Assembly (NCBI GenBank): GCA_021811745.1
Contig: JAJZNH010000378.1
Span: 1-6,866 of the forward strand
Length of the DNA stretch: 6,866 nt
DNA from: Acidobacteriota bacterium
GTDB taxonomy: Bacteria; Acidobacteriota; Terriglobia; Terriglobales; Acidobacteriaceae
Direction: 5' to 3'
Shown here: one piece after another, positions 1-6,154 of the stretch
Position numbering within the stretch: position 1 is the stretch's first letter
How the letters are laid out: each line of letters opens with the position of its first letter
Notes under the pieces: model-generated
The model's input: the letters and a program-made list of their open reading frames with translations, nothing else
Told to the model about the DNA's origin: nothing
Databases searched by the model: none
Position numbers and translations under genes: made by a program

Positions 1-1456
1 CGGCGCTGAGGCCCGCGGACTCTGCCGGACCCGCAATCTGGATAGGCGCTTCCCGCGACTCCGGTGCAAACAGCGTCTCGTCGAGTGCACGCCCCAGAGC
101 AATCACAAACTCGCTCCAGTTCATGCGCCGGCCGTCGAAGCCCAGAGAAGCACATGCATCCAGCGTCTGCTGCCACTGGCGCAGCGCCTGGAATTCTGCG
201 CTCGTCATAGCTTGTGGTCCGGGCCAGCCCGCTGCTTCAAGAAGCTGCGGAACCAGCTCTGCCCACACCCAAGCTGCCTGCGGCCGCCGTGCTGCCTCTG
301 CCTGCAGGCGCTTTGCTTGAATCACTCGCGTCCGCCACGCCACTGGGATTTCCAAGTGCCGATCCTGCGCAAGAAGCGCATCGAGGGTCCAGCGCGTGCG
401 CTCCCCACCGCGCCGTCGCAGCCCGCGCATGAATCCGGTAAGCGCGTACCGCTCAGGCTCGCTCGCCGTCGTGGAACCACTCGAAAAGAGCCAATCGACT
501 TCGCACTCTTCAATGGCCCCATCGAGCCAGCGCAGCATCAGCTGAGCGCTGCGTGCCAGCGCCACGCTGCTCAAGGGAACGCCAAGTGAGAACTCAAAGG
601 TCGGCTTGGCGCCGCCGCAGAAGCGGAGAAATGCGCGTTCCATTTCGCCGCGGCGCGTTGCAGCATCCTGTGTCACCACCAGCAACCGTGCATTCGGATT
701 CGCCGCCAGCTTTGCCTTGCACCACAACGTGCACGCAGCCAACTCCGCCTGCTCGCTCGCGGCTGCATAAAACGCGATTTCCGGCGCCGGCTTCCCGGCA
801 GCCGCCACGCACGTTTCTCCCCAGGCATCAAAGACTCTGCGTTGGATGGGTAACAGGCGATCGAAGCCAACAAGCAGCAGTGGCAACTGAGCGGCTATGT
901 CTTCCTCCAGCGCCGCCAGCAGCTCCAACGGCAACTGTGCCGCGCTCAGCAGGCGCTGAGCGCGGCAGGCCGAGTCAAACTCCGTCAGCCAGTTGCTGAA
1001 CGCCGCCGCATCCTGCTGCCACCCGCTTCGCTCCTTCGGGGTCGGGAACCGCGGCGCATAGGCGCAGAGCAGCGCATGCGCTTCCATGGCCATCTCCGCC
1101 AGCCGCTGCCGCGAAGCTTCGAGCAGCACCGTGGGTGCCTGCTCGGCACCCACGATTTCCGCCCACAGCGCCTTTTCCTGGAGAGGGTTCATGACCAACC
1201 GGTCATCGCCCCGGCGCGCCTCCCACGCGCTGCGCACAAAACTCTGCCAGTGCTGGATTTGCGGCGCCGGCCAGGCAGTCAGCCCTTCGCCCCGGCGGCC
1301 CGCATGAAAGGCTTCGGCACGAGCACGCGCCGCACGCTCGCTGGCCGCTATCACCGCTCCGCCACCGCGCAACCAGATGTCGATTTCGGCCGCAGCCGTC
1401 CCGCCCCCCACATTGCTCATTTCTGCGTTATATCCCAGCCGAACGGCTCGCGCCAT
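1..1456 (-). CDS. AddB-like / PD-(D/E)XK-family DNA repair protein (N-terminal part, runs off left edge)
   Basis: An open frame of 485 codons reads leftward from an ATG at 1456 to the window edge without a stop. The protein resembles the 'probable DNA repair protein' group related to AddB/RecB: a helicase-like, usually ATPase-degenerate subunit whose PD-(D/E)XK nuclease lies at the C-terminus, which is outside this window. Recognisable blocks are LTAWPAPQI..W..FV (about 59-74), NPLQEKALW (90-98), VGFDRLLPIQ (196-205), a segment around ANPNARLLVVTQDAATRRGEMERA (252-275), FSLGVPLSS (289-297) and IQIAGPAESAGL (472-483), which in relatives is followed by the FDALWV..WP region. The 1456 start has an AGAGGG-like ribosome site a few bases upstream. 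An internal ATG at 1420 (codon 13) is possible but has a poorer site. The expected role is processing of double-strand breaks with an AddA/UvrD-like helicase, which would probably be encoded further left. Assignment rests on remembered family motifs; the nuclease itself is not visible. Confidence 0.78.
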   Translation of the reverse strand, partial: MARAVRLGYNAEMSNVGGGTAAAEIDIWLRGGGAVIAASERAARARAEAFHAGRRGEGLTAWPAPQIQHWQSFVRSAWEARRGDDRLVMNPLQEKALWAEIVGAEQAPTVLLEASRQRLAEMAMEAHALLCAYAPRFPTPKERSGWQQDAAAFSNWLTEFDSACRAQRLLSAAQLPLELLAALEEDIAAQLPLLLVGFDRLLPIQRRVFDAWGETCVAAAGKPAPEIAFYAAASEQAELAACTLWCKAKLAANPNARLLVVTQDAATRRGEMERAFLRFCGGAKPTFEFSLGVPLSSVALARSAQLMLRWLDGAIEECEVDWLFSSGSTTASEPERYALTGFMRGLRRRGGERTRWTLDALLAQDRHLEIPVAWRTRVIQAKRLQAEAARRPQAAWVWAELVPQLLEAAGWPGPQAMTSAEFQALRQWQQTLDACASLGFDGRRMNWSEFVIALGRALDETLFAPESREAPIQIAGPAESAGLSA

Positions 1457-1467
1457 AGGCCCTCTGC

Positions 1468-1497
1468 AGTGGTCAGTCCACTTGACTCCGCTGGAGT
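1468..1497. promoter_or_regulatory. Two short dyads in the divergent intergenic region
   Basis: The 54-bp space between the divergent addB-like and SCO1 genes contains two adjacent small inverted repeats: AGTGG-N5-CCACT (1468-1482) and ACTCC-N3-GGAGT (1485-1497). A TACACT hexamer at 1497-1502 could be a -10 element for the SCO1 gene, which would place transcription start almost at its ATG. The arms are only 5 bp, so chance is a real possibility. If real, they would be binding sites for a regulator acting on one or both genes. Confidence 0.25.
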
Positions 1498-1510
1498 ACA
1501 CTGGAAACAA

Positions 1511-2413
1511 ATGCGTCTCTTCATTGCCAGCGCTTTTCTTGCCGTGTTTGCGCTTGCCGGCTGCCATTCCAGCTCCCAGCCCCAAGCGGAGTCCGCAGTT
1601 GCTTCCAACGTCAAGGTCTACCACCTGCGCGGCAAAATTGTGGCCGCCAATCCGGCAACGGGTGAATTAACGGTGGATGGCGAAGCCATCCCCGGCTACA
1701 TGGATGCCATGGTGATGCCCTACAAGCTGAAGAACCCGGGCATCATGAGCGACCTGCACCCCGGCGACACGATTACCGCCGATGTGCTGGTCTCACAGGG
1801 TGCCGACGACTCCATCCTGCTTGATCACCTTGTCGTCGTTGCGCAGGGCAAGCCCGACTACAAGCCTGCTTCCGTCTATCACGTGCCGGCCCCGGGCGAT
1901 GCTGTGCCCGACTTCACGCTCCGCAACCAGGACGGGCGCACCATTCATCTGAATCGGTTTCGCGGCAAAGCGCTGCTGATCACCTTCATCTACACCCGCT
2001 GCCCTCAGCCAAACTTCTGTCCGCTGGTGACGCACAACTTCGCGGTGATTGACAACAACCTCAAGGCCGATCCGGCGCTGTACAGAAAAACGCATCTGCT
2101 ATGCGTGAGCTTCGATCCCGTGCACGACACGCCGGCGCGGCTTCGCGCCTACGGGGCCGAGTACGTGGGCAGCGATGCGAAGAGTGCGTTCAACCACCTC
2201 GAGTTTGGGGTTCCTTCGGATGCCGAACTCAAGAAAATGGCTTTGTATTTCGACGTCGGCTACTCACAGGGTCCGAACGGCACCATAACCCACACACTCT
2301 CCACCACGCTGATCGGGGCCGACGGCAAGGTTGCGCAGTTCTATCCCGGCAACCAGTGGACGCCCGACCAGGTGCTTTCCGACATGAAGCACCTCGCGGC
2401 CCGCGCGGGTTAA
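1511..2413 (+). CDS. SCO1/SenC-family copper lipoprotein with N-terminal CusF-like domain
   Basis: This 300-residue exported lipoprotein probably binds and delivers copper, for example for cytochrome oxidase CuA assembly, or reduces thiols outside the membrane. Residues 1-17 form a lipoprotein signal peptide ending in the lipobox LAGC, with C18 as the lipidated cysteine. Residues about 36-110 resemble the CusF copper-binding domain (GKIVAANPATGELTVDGEAIPGYMDAMVMPYKL), with M67 and M69 as likely metal ligands. Residues about 127-297 are a thioredoxin-fold SCO1/SenC domain: DFTLRNQDGR (134-143), the metal/thiol site YTRCPQPNFCPL with C164 and C170, CVSFDPVHDTP (198-208), and the distal ligand H261 in ITHTLSTTLIG. 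The cysteines are spaced CX5C rather than the usual CX3C of SCO proteins. The same frame is open upstream to 1076, but that stretch is antisense to the addB-like gene, and the signal peptide fixes the start at 1511. The ribosome site (GGAAA at 1503) is weak, so translation may be near-leaderless. Confidence 0.9.
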   Translation: MRLFIASAFLAVFALAGCHSSSQPQAESAVASNVKVYHLRGKIVAANPATGELTVDGEAIPGYMDAMVMPYKLKNPGIMSDLHPGDTITADVLVSQGADDSILLDHLVVVAQGKPDYKPASVYHVPAPGDAVPDFTLRNQDGRTIHLNRFRGKALLITFIYTRCPQPNFCPLVTHNFAVIDNNLKADPALYRKTHLLCVSFDPVHDTPARLRAYGAEYVGSDAKSAFNHLEFGVPSDAELKKMALYFDVGYSQGPNGTITHTLSTTLIGADGKVAQFYPGNQWTPDQVLSDMKHLAARAG

Positions 2414-2417
2414 AGCT

Positions 2418-2439
2418 GAGTTGTTTCTCGTTTTTTTTT
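2418..2439 (+). terminator. Weak terminator-like T-run after the SCO1 gene
   Basis: Five bases after the SCO1 stop codon a tiny GAG/CTC stem (2418-2420 with 2427-2429) is followed by nine consecutive T residues at 2431-2439. The T-run is striking in this GC-rich DNA and fits an intrinsic terminator, but the stem is far shorter than normal. Termination here is possible but unproven; the next gene starts only 70 bp after the stop codon. Confidence 0.25.
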
Positions 2440-2482
2440 AAAACCTCCAATCTGAGCGACGCAACCAAGTAAGGAGCAAGCA

Positions 2483-3568
2483 ATGCGTTACGGTTTGAAC
2501 ATCCGCGAAGAAGGAGAACTGGACTTTCTTGGCCTGGGAGGCCTGATCCATCGTCTCGATCCCGGGATCATTCCCTTCCGCAAGGCCACAGAATGCAGAA
2601 TTCACGTGAGCGGCGGCGAATTCAACGTGGCCGCTAACCTCGCCGACTGCTTTCAGATGAAATCGGCGATCGTTTCGGCCATGGTGAACTACCCCATCGG
2701 CGATCTGATCGCCGAGCGGGTGCGCGCCATGGGCGTCAAACCCATCTACAAGTACTTTGAACACAACGGCGCCACCGGCCCCAATATGGCGGCCGTGTAC
2801 AGCGACCAAGGCTTCGGCGTCCGCCCGCCCGTGGTGTTCTATAACCGCGCCAATGAAGCCGCCGCCATGCTCAGGCCCGGCGATTTCGACTGGAAGAAGA
2901 TCTTCTCTGTTGGCGTGCGCTGGGTACACTGCGGCGGCCTGTTTGCGGCGCTTTCACCAACCACTGCCGCACTCGCTGCCGAAATGATGAAGGAAGCCAA
3001 GACCGCCGGCGCCGTCACTTCGTTCGACCTGAACTTCCGCGAGAAGCTCTGGAAGCTCTCCGGCGGCATCGACACGGCGGTGGAAACACTGGGCAAAATC
3101 GTCGAAAACGTCGATGTCCTGGTCGGCAACGAAGAGGATCTGCAGAAGGGTCTCGGCATTCCCGGTCCTGAAGTCGTTACGGCCAAATCGAAGCTCGACG
3201 CCGGCGCCTTCTTCGAAATGATCGACCGCGTGCGCCAAAAGTTGCCCAAGGCCAAAATCGTCGCCACCACGCTGCGCGAAGTCCACTCCACCAACCGGCA
3301 TAGCTGGAGCGCCGTGGCCTGGGTCGACGGCAAGAGTTACAGCGCGCCCACCGCCGAGCTCGACGTCTACGACCGCGTGGGCGGCGGCGATGGCTTCGCG
3401 GCCGGGTTCTTCTATGGCCTGCTTAGCGGCGCCGAACCCGAAGAAGCTCTTAAGCTGGGCTGGGCCCACGGCGCGCTGCTCACCACCTTCCCCGGCGACA
3501 CGACGATGGCTACGCTCGACCAGGTGCGCGCCTTCGCCAAGGGCGGCTCGGCGCGGATCCAGCGCTGA
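2483..3568 (+). CDS. PfkB-family sugar kinase, probable 2-keto-3-deoxygluconate kinase type
   Basis: This 361-residue cytoplasmic protein should phosphorylate a sugar or sugar acid with ATP. The closest remembered type is 2-dehydro-3-deoxygluconate kinase (KdgK), which makes KDPG for the Entner-Doudoroff route. Seen in sequence: the substrate-binding GGEFNVA motif (44-50), FDLNFREKLW (181-190) typical of KDG kinases, the GNEEDL segment (215-220), and the PfkB C-terminal signature DRVGGGDGFAAGFFYGL (297-313) with D303 as catalytic base and the glycines as anion hole. It is longer than the usual 310-340 residues, with extra sequence around 228-250. The start is set by a strong AAGGAG at 2471-2476, six bases before the ATG. 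It lies 70 bp after the SCO1 gene and is followed by a strong hairpin, so it may be transcribed alone. No aldolase or dehydratase partner is visible, so the exact substrate is open; fructokinase or another ribokinase-family activity is the alternative. Confidence 0.87.
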   Translation: MRYGLNIREEGELDFLGLGGLIHRLDPGIIPFRKATECRIHVSGGEFNVAANLADCFQMKSAIVSAMVNYPIGDLIAERVRAMGVKPIYKYFEHNGATGPNMAAVYSDQGFGVRPPVVFYNRANEAAAMLRPGDFDWKKIFSVGVRWVHCGGLFAALSPTTAALAAEMMKEAKTAGAVTSFDLNFREKLWKLSGGIDTAVETLGKIVENVDVLVGNEEDLQKGLGIPGPEVVTAKSKLDAGAFFEMIDRVRQKLPKAKIVATTLREVHSTNRHSWSAVAWVDGKSYSAPTAELDVYDRVGGGDGFAAGFFYGLLSGAEPEEALKLGWAHGALLTTFPGDTTMATLDQVRAFAKGGSARIQR

Positions 3569-3588
3569 TTGGTTCAGCCTTGATTCCC

Positions 3589-3619
3589 CGATGCGGCGGA
3601 GACTCTCTCTGCCGCATTG
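3589..3619 (+). terminator. Strong hairpin after the sugar kinase gene
   Basis: The arms 3589-3602 and 3606-3619 pair over 14 bp, including two G-U pairs, around a three-base CTC loop; the outer core is ATGCGGC/GCCGCAT. It begins 21 bases after the kinase stop codon. No T-tract follows on either strand, so it is not a standard intrinsic terminator. It more likely forms a protective 3' end of the kinase mRNA or a pause/termination structure of the U-poor kind. Confidence 0.5.
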
Positions 3620-3727
3620 CTGGGAGTGGGCCGGTTCTTCCACGCCTGCGTTTTCGTCCCGCTGGGCAGCGACATCTCCGCGCTGCGCCTCAAGTTTCCA
3701 GTGAAGCCCGCCCCACGGTTTCCCTGC

Positions 3728-3736
3728 TGGTATCCT
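3728..3736 (+). promoter_or_regulatory. Possible extended -10 promoter element for the membrane protein/exporter operon
   Basis: TGGTATCCT matches the TGn-TATAAT extended -10 pattern at four of six core bases plus the TG. Transcription would start near 3743, giving a leader of about 20 bases that includes the AGGAGG site. No -35 hexamer is visible at the right distance, so support is thin. Confidence 0.28.
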
Positions 3737-3764
3737 TGGTTCAGCAGAAACAGGAGGTTATGAC

Positions 3765-4145
3765 ATGGCCAAAGTGACTTTAGTTTTTGCGCTTCTTATG
3801 GTCGCCCTGGGGGTCGCGGGTTACTACTACACCGGCGCCATCCACCCCACGGCGTTGATCCCCATGTGGTTTGGCCTCGCCCTGGGACTGGGAGGCTTCC
3901 TCGCCATCAGCCCCAGTGAGCATCGCCGCAAAATCTTCATGCATATCAATGTGACCATTGGCGTCATCGGCTTTTTGGGAGGCCTCGTCACGGCGATCCA
4001 GGGTTACGGCAGCGCTCGCTCGCAGGGCGTCGATCCCGACATGGTCGCGCTATGGGACAAGGCGATTATGGCCTTTCTCATGCTCAGTTATGTCGCCCTC
4101 AGCGTGCAGACCTTCCTCAAGGCCCGCCGTGAACGGCAGGAATAA
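3765..4145 (+). CDS. Small four-helix membrane protein of unknown function
   Basis: This 126-residue protein is not one I can assign to a named family. Four hydrophobic segments are visible at about 3-22, 30-49, 60-79 and 97-117. Between the second and third lies a basic turn SEHRRK (51-56), between the third and fourth a polar loop GYGSARSQGVDPD (80-92), and the tail is highly charged (KARRERQE). By the positive-inside rule, the 51-56 loop and the C-terminus should face the cytoplasm. The second segment carries a glycine-rich GLALGLGG pattern suited to tight helix packing. The start is set by a near-perfect AGGAGG at 3752-3757, seven bases before the ATG. The stop lies three bases before the next gene, an ABC exporter, so the two are probably co-transcribed and coupled. 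A role as an accessory to the exporter is inference from position only. Confidence 0.82.
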   Translation: MAKVTLVFALLMVALGVAGYYYTGAIHPTALIPMWFGLALGLGGFLAISPSEHRRKIFMHINVTIGVIGFLGGLVTAIQGYGSARSQGVDPDMVALWDKAIMAFLMLSYVALSVQTFLKARRERQE

Positions 4146-4148
4146 CGC

Positions 4149-6059
4149 ATGGGAGGCATCCGCGGTGCGGGATTCGGCATGGGCATGCGCGCTGAGCGCA
4201 TGCCGCACGGAGGCCGGAGCGCGCGCGGGGGACAAAGCAATCTCCCCAAGAATCGGCCTAGTCTCAAGAAAATCGGTCCGGAGATTTGGGCGCTCATCCG
4301 GCCGCGCAAGGGTCTTATTGCCGTAGGCCTGGCCCTGATGGCCGTCAACCGCCTCGCCGGCCTCGTCCTGCCCTACACTTCCAAGCCTCTCCTCGACAAG
4401 GTCCTGTCGCCGCGCAACCCGCATCCCGAGCTGCTGCCCAGGATCATTCTTCTCGTCTTCGTCGCCATGATCGTCCAGGCCATTACCTCGTTCTCGCTTA
4501 CCCAACTGCTCTCCAAGGCCGGCCAGCGCCTCATCGCCGAGATGCGCCGCCAGGTGCAGCGCCATGTCGGCCTGCTTTCGGTGGCCTACTACGACGAGAA
4601 CCGCACCGGCACGCTTGTCGCACGCATCATGAGCGACGTTGAAGGCGTGCGCAACCTTATCGGCACCGGTCTGGTGGAGTTCCTCGGCGGCATGCTCACC
4701 GCCGTCCTTGCCTTTGTTTACCTGCTCCACCGCAGCGTCGTCGTCACGGTTACGGTCTTTGCCGTCATCGGCTCATTTGTCATGGTGCTGCAATACGGCT
4801 TCCGCGTCATTCGCCCCATCTTCCGCGAACGCGCGCGCATCAATGCCGAAGTTACTGGCCGGCTCACCGAATCCCTCGGCGGCGTGCGCGTCATCAAGGG
4901 CTATCACGCCGAGGAGCGCGAGCACCACGTCTTCGCGGGCGGCGTCGAACGCCTGCTGCAAAACGTGATGAAGTCGCTCACCATGACCAGCGTGCTCTCT
5001 TCGGCTTCAACCACCGTGCTGGGCCTGGTCTCCGCGCTGGTGATGTGGCTCGGCGGACATGCCGTGCTCAACCGCACCTGGACCGTGGGTGACTACTTCA
5101 GCTACAACATGTTTCTCGCCTTCATGATCGCTCCCGTCTTCCAGATCGTGAGCATCGGCACGCAATTGACCGAGGCCTTCGCGGGCCTCGATCGCACACG
5201 CGAGATCATGGCCGAACTCGAGGAAAACCAGACCCCGGGCCGAACCGTGCAGATGCCGACCATAAAGGGCACGGTCCTGTTTGAAGACGTCGAGTTCGCC
5301 TATCAACCGGAGAAGCCGATCCTGCACGGCATTCGCTTCCAGGCCGAACCCGGCACCGTCACCGCGCTGGTTGGCTCCTCCGGCTCCGGCAAGTCGACCA
5401 TCATCAGCCTGCTCTGCGCCTTCCACACGCCGGTCAGGGGCCGCGTGCTCGTCGACGACACCGACCTCGCCACCGTGGACTTGCACACCTACCGCTCGCA
5501 GCTCGGTGTCGTTCTCCAGGAATCGTTCCTCTTCGACGGCTCCATCCGCGAAAACGTGATGTTCTCGCGTCCGGACGCCACGGAAGAGCAGTTCCTCGCC
5601 GCCTGCCGCACCGCCCGCATCGATGAGTTTGCCGAGCGCTTCCCGGAGGGCTACGACACCATCGTGGGGGAACGCGGCGTCAAGCTTTCGGGGGGCCAGC
5701 GCCAGCGCCTCTCGATTGGGCGCGCGCTGCTTGCCGAGCCGCGCATCCTCATCCTCGATGAAGCCACCAGCTCGCTCGACTCCGAGTCCGAGGCTATGAT
5801 CCAGGCGGGCCTGGCACAGCTCATGCAGGGCCGCACCACCTTCGTCATCGCCCATCGCCTCTCCACCATCCGCCGCGCCGACCAGATCCTCGTCGTCGAG
5901 CAGGGCCGCGTCGTGGAGCGCGGCAATCACGCCGAACTCTTTGCCATGGGCGGACGCTACTACGACCTCTACACGCGTCAGCATGGCCTCGAAGCCAATC
6001 TCTTCCTCGCCCCCGGGGAGGGTGACGCGGTGCCCGACGCCGAAGCCCCCTCGTACTGA
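4149..6059 (+). CDS. MsbA-like ABC half-exporter (fused permease and ATPase)
   Basis: This 636-residue protein has the transmembrane-then-ATPase layout of type I ABC exporters (MsbA/multidrug/lipid family), which work as dimers in the inner membrane. Six hydrophobic segments are visible at about 54-76, 98-121, 173-194, 196-215, 284-306 and 317-338. The ATPase domain (about 373-610) is complete: A-loop Y385, Walker [10 protein letters not shown] (409-417), Q-loop Q457, signature LSGGQ (513-517), Walker B ILILDE (533-538) with catalytic E538, D-loop SSLD (541-544) and switch H569. All key residues are present, so it should be active. The first 40 residues are an unusual Gly/Arg/Met-rich cytoplasmic extension. 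The start follows the upstream stop by three bases; AGGA at 4138-4141, inside the previous gene, can serve as ribosome site. Internal ATGs at codons 11, 13 and 18 are alternative starts. Substrate cannot be told from sequence; lipid, drug or peptide export are all possible. Confidence 0.93.
   Translation: MGGIRGAGFGMGMRAERMPHGGRSARGGQSNLPKNRPSLKKIGPEIWALIRPRKGLIAVGLALMAVNRLAGLVLPYTSKPLLDKVLSPRNPHPELLPRIILLVFVAMIVQAITSFSLTQLLSKAGQRLIAEMRRQVQRHVGLLSVAYYDENRTGTLVARIMSDVEGVRNLIGTGLVEFLGGMLTAVLAFVYLLHRSVVVTVTVFAVIGSFVMVLQYGFRVIRPIFRERARINAEVTGRLTESLGGVRVIKGYHAEEREHHVFAGGVERLLQNVMKSLTMTSVLSSASTTVLGLVSALVMWLGGHAVLNRTWTVGDYFSYNMFLAFMIAPVFQIVSIGTQLTEAFAGLDRTREIMAELEENQTPGRTVQMPTIKGTVLFEDVEFAYQPEKPILHGIRFQAEPGTVTALVGSSGSGKSTIISLLCAFHTPVRGRVLVDDTDLATVDLHTYRSQLGVVLQESFLFDGSIRENVMFSRPDATEEQFLAACRTARIDEFAERFPEGYDTIVGERGVKLSGGQRQRLSIGRALLAEPRILILDEATSSLDSESEAMIQAGLAQLMQGRTTFVIAHRLSTIRRADQILVVEQGRVVERGNHAELFAMGGRYYDLYTRQHGLEANLFLAPGEGDAVPDAEAPSY
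4182..4204 (+). repeat. Inverted repeat inside the first codons of the exporter gene
   Basis: A perfect 9-bp inverted repeat, GGCATGCGC with GCGCATGCC, is separated by the five bases GCTGA. It lies 33-55 bases downstream of the exporter's annotated ATG. A competing pairing CGGCAT (4175-4180) with ATGCCG (4200-4205) is also possible. In RNA it would form a stable hairpin near the ribosome landing zone. It also encodes part of the Gly/Arg-rich N-terminal tail, so it may simply follow from GC-rich codons. Confidence 0.5.
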
Positions 6060-6100
6060 CGGATTACCGCGCGCCCGCGCGTCTCACCTCTTGACGGGAA

Positions 6101-6115
6101 TCTCATCATGTGAGA
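6101..6115. promoter_or_regulatory. Short inverted repeat upstream of the IclR gene
   Basis: TCTCA-N5-TGAGA is a perfect 5-bp-arm dyad with spacer TCATG, centred 20 bp (about two helical turns) or slightly more upstream of a longer palindrome at 6121-6141. Arm length is small; it could be a second, weaker operator half or chance. Confidence 0.28.
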
Positions 6116-6120
6116 GGCTG

Positions 6121-6141
6121 GTCGTGTAATCAATACACGAC
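6121..6141. promoter_or_regulatory. Probable operator palindrome before the IclR gene
   Basis: A perfect 8-bp inverted repeat GTCGTGTA-N5-TACACGAC ends 13 bases before the IclR start codon. Its AT-rich centre and 21-bp size fit a site for a dimeric winged-helix regulator. Its position next to the ribosome site would let a bound protein block transcription, which is the usual autoregulation mode for IclR proteins. As RNA it would also form a hairpin just upstream of the AGAGG ribosome site (6144-6148). Confidence 0.55.
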
Positions 6142-6154
6142 ATAGAGGTTCATT

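Larger units (their letters stand above)
3569..3764. other. Intergenic region between kinase and small membrane protein genes
   Basis: This stretch of 196 bp has no credible gene. The short frames that cross it lack ribosome sites and family-like sequence. It holds the hairpin at 3589-3619, a possible extended -10 promoter element (TGGTATCCT, 3728-3736), and the ribosome site AGGAGG at 3752-3757 for the next gene. Confidence 0.6.

Noticed and set aside
212..999. Plus-strand frames of 125 and 148 residues in the first kilobase
   Set aside because: They overlap the continuous minus-strand addB-like gene, are Pro/Arg/Ala-rich with no family resemblance, and lack ribosome sites.
1482..1487. TTGACT as a -35 box for the SCO1 gene
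   Set aside because: No -10-like hexamer lies 16-18 bp downstream; the nearest candidate, TACACT, is only 9 bp away.
1076..1510. N-terminal extension of the SCO1 frame up to 1076, giving 445 residues
   Set aside because: The stretch is antisense to the addB-like gene, has low-complexity Arg/Pro-rich translation, and would bury the clear lipoprotein signal peptide that starts at 1511.
2954..3643. Minus-strand frame of 229 residues opposite the sugar kinase
   Set aside because: It is antisense to a gene with complete PfkB motifs and a strong ribosome site; its sequence looks like a reverse-frame translation of GC-rich codons.
3580..3777. Short plus-strand frame of 65 residues in the kinase/membrane protein spacer
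   Set aside because: It begins in the hairpin region, has no ribosome site, overlaps the start of the next gene and has no recognisable content.
4050..4730. Minus-strand frame of 226 residues across the membrane protein/exporter junction
   Set aside because: It spans two well-supported plus-strand genes and shows no domain-like sequence.
5007..5984. Minus-strand frame of 325 residues opposite the exporter ATPase domain
   Set aside because: Long antisense frames are common opposite GC-rich ABC genes. The translation is rich in Asp/Glu/Gly/Ala/His with no recognisable motif.
6068..6081. CGCGC/GCGCG hairpin after the exporter stop as a terminator
   Set aside because: The stem is only 5 bp of alternating GC with no T-tract, which is expected by chance in such DNA.
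6091..6096. TTGACG as a -35 box for the IclR gene
   Set aside because: The sequence at the proper -10 distance (about 6112-6120) is GC-rich and unlike TATAAT, so a promoter cannot be called from it.
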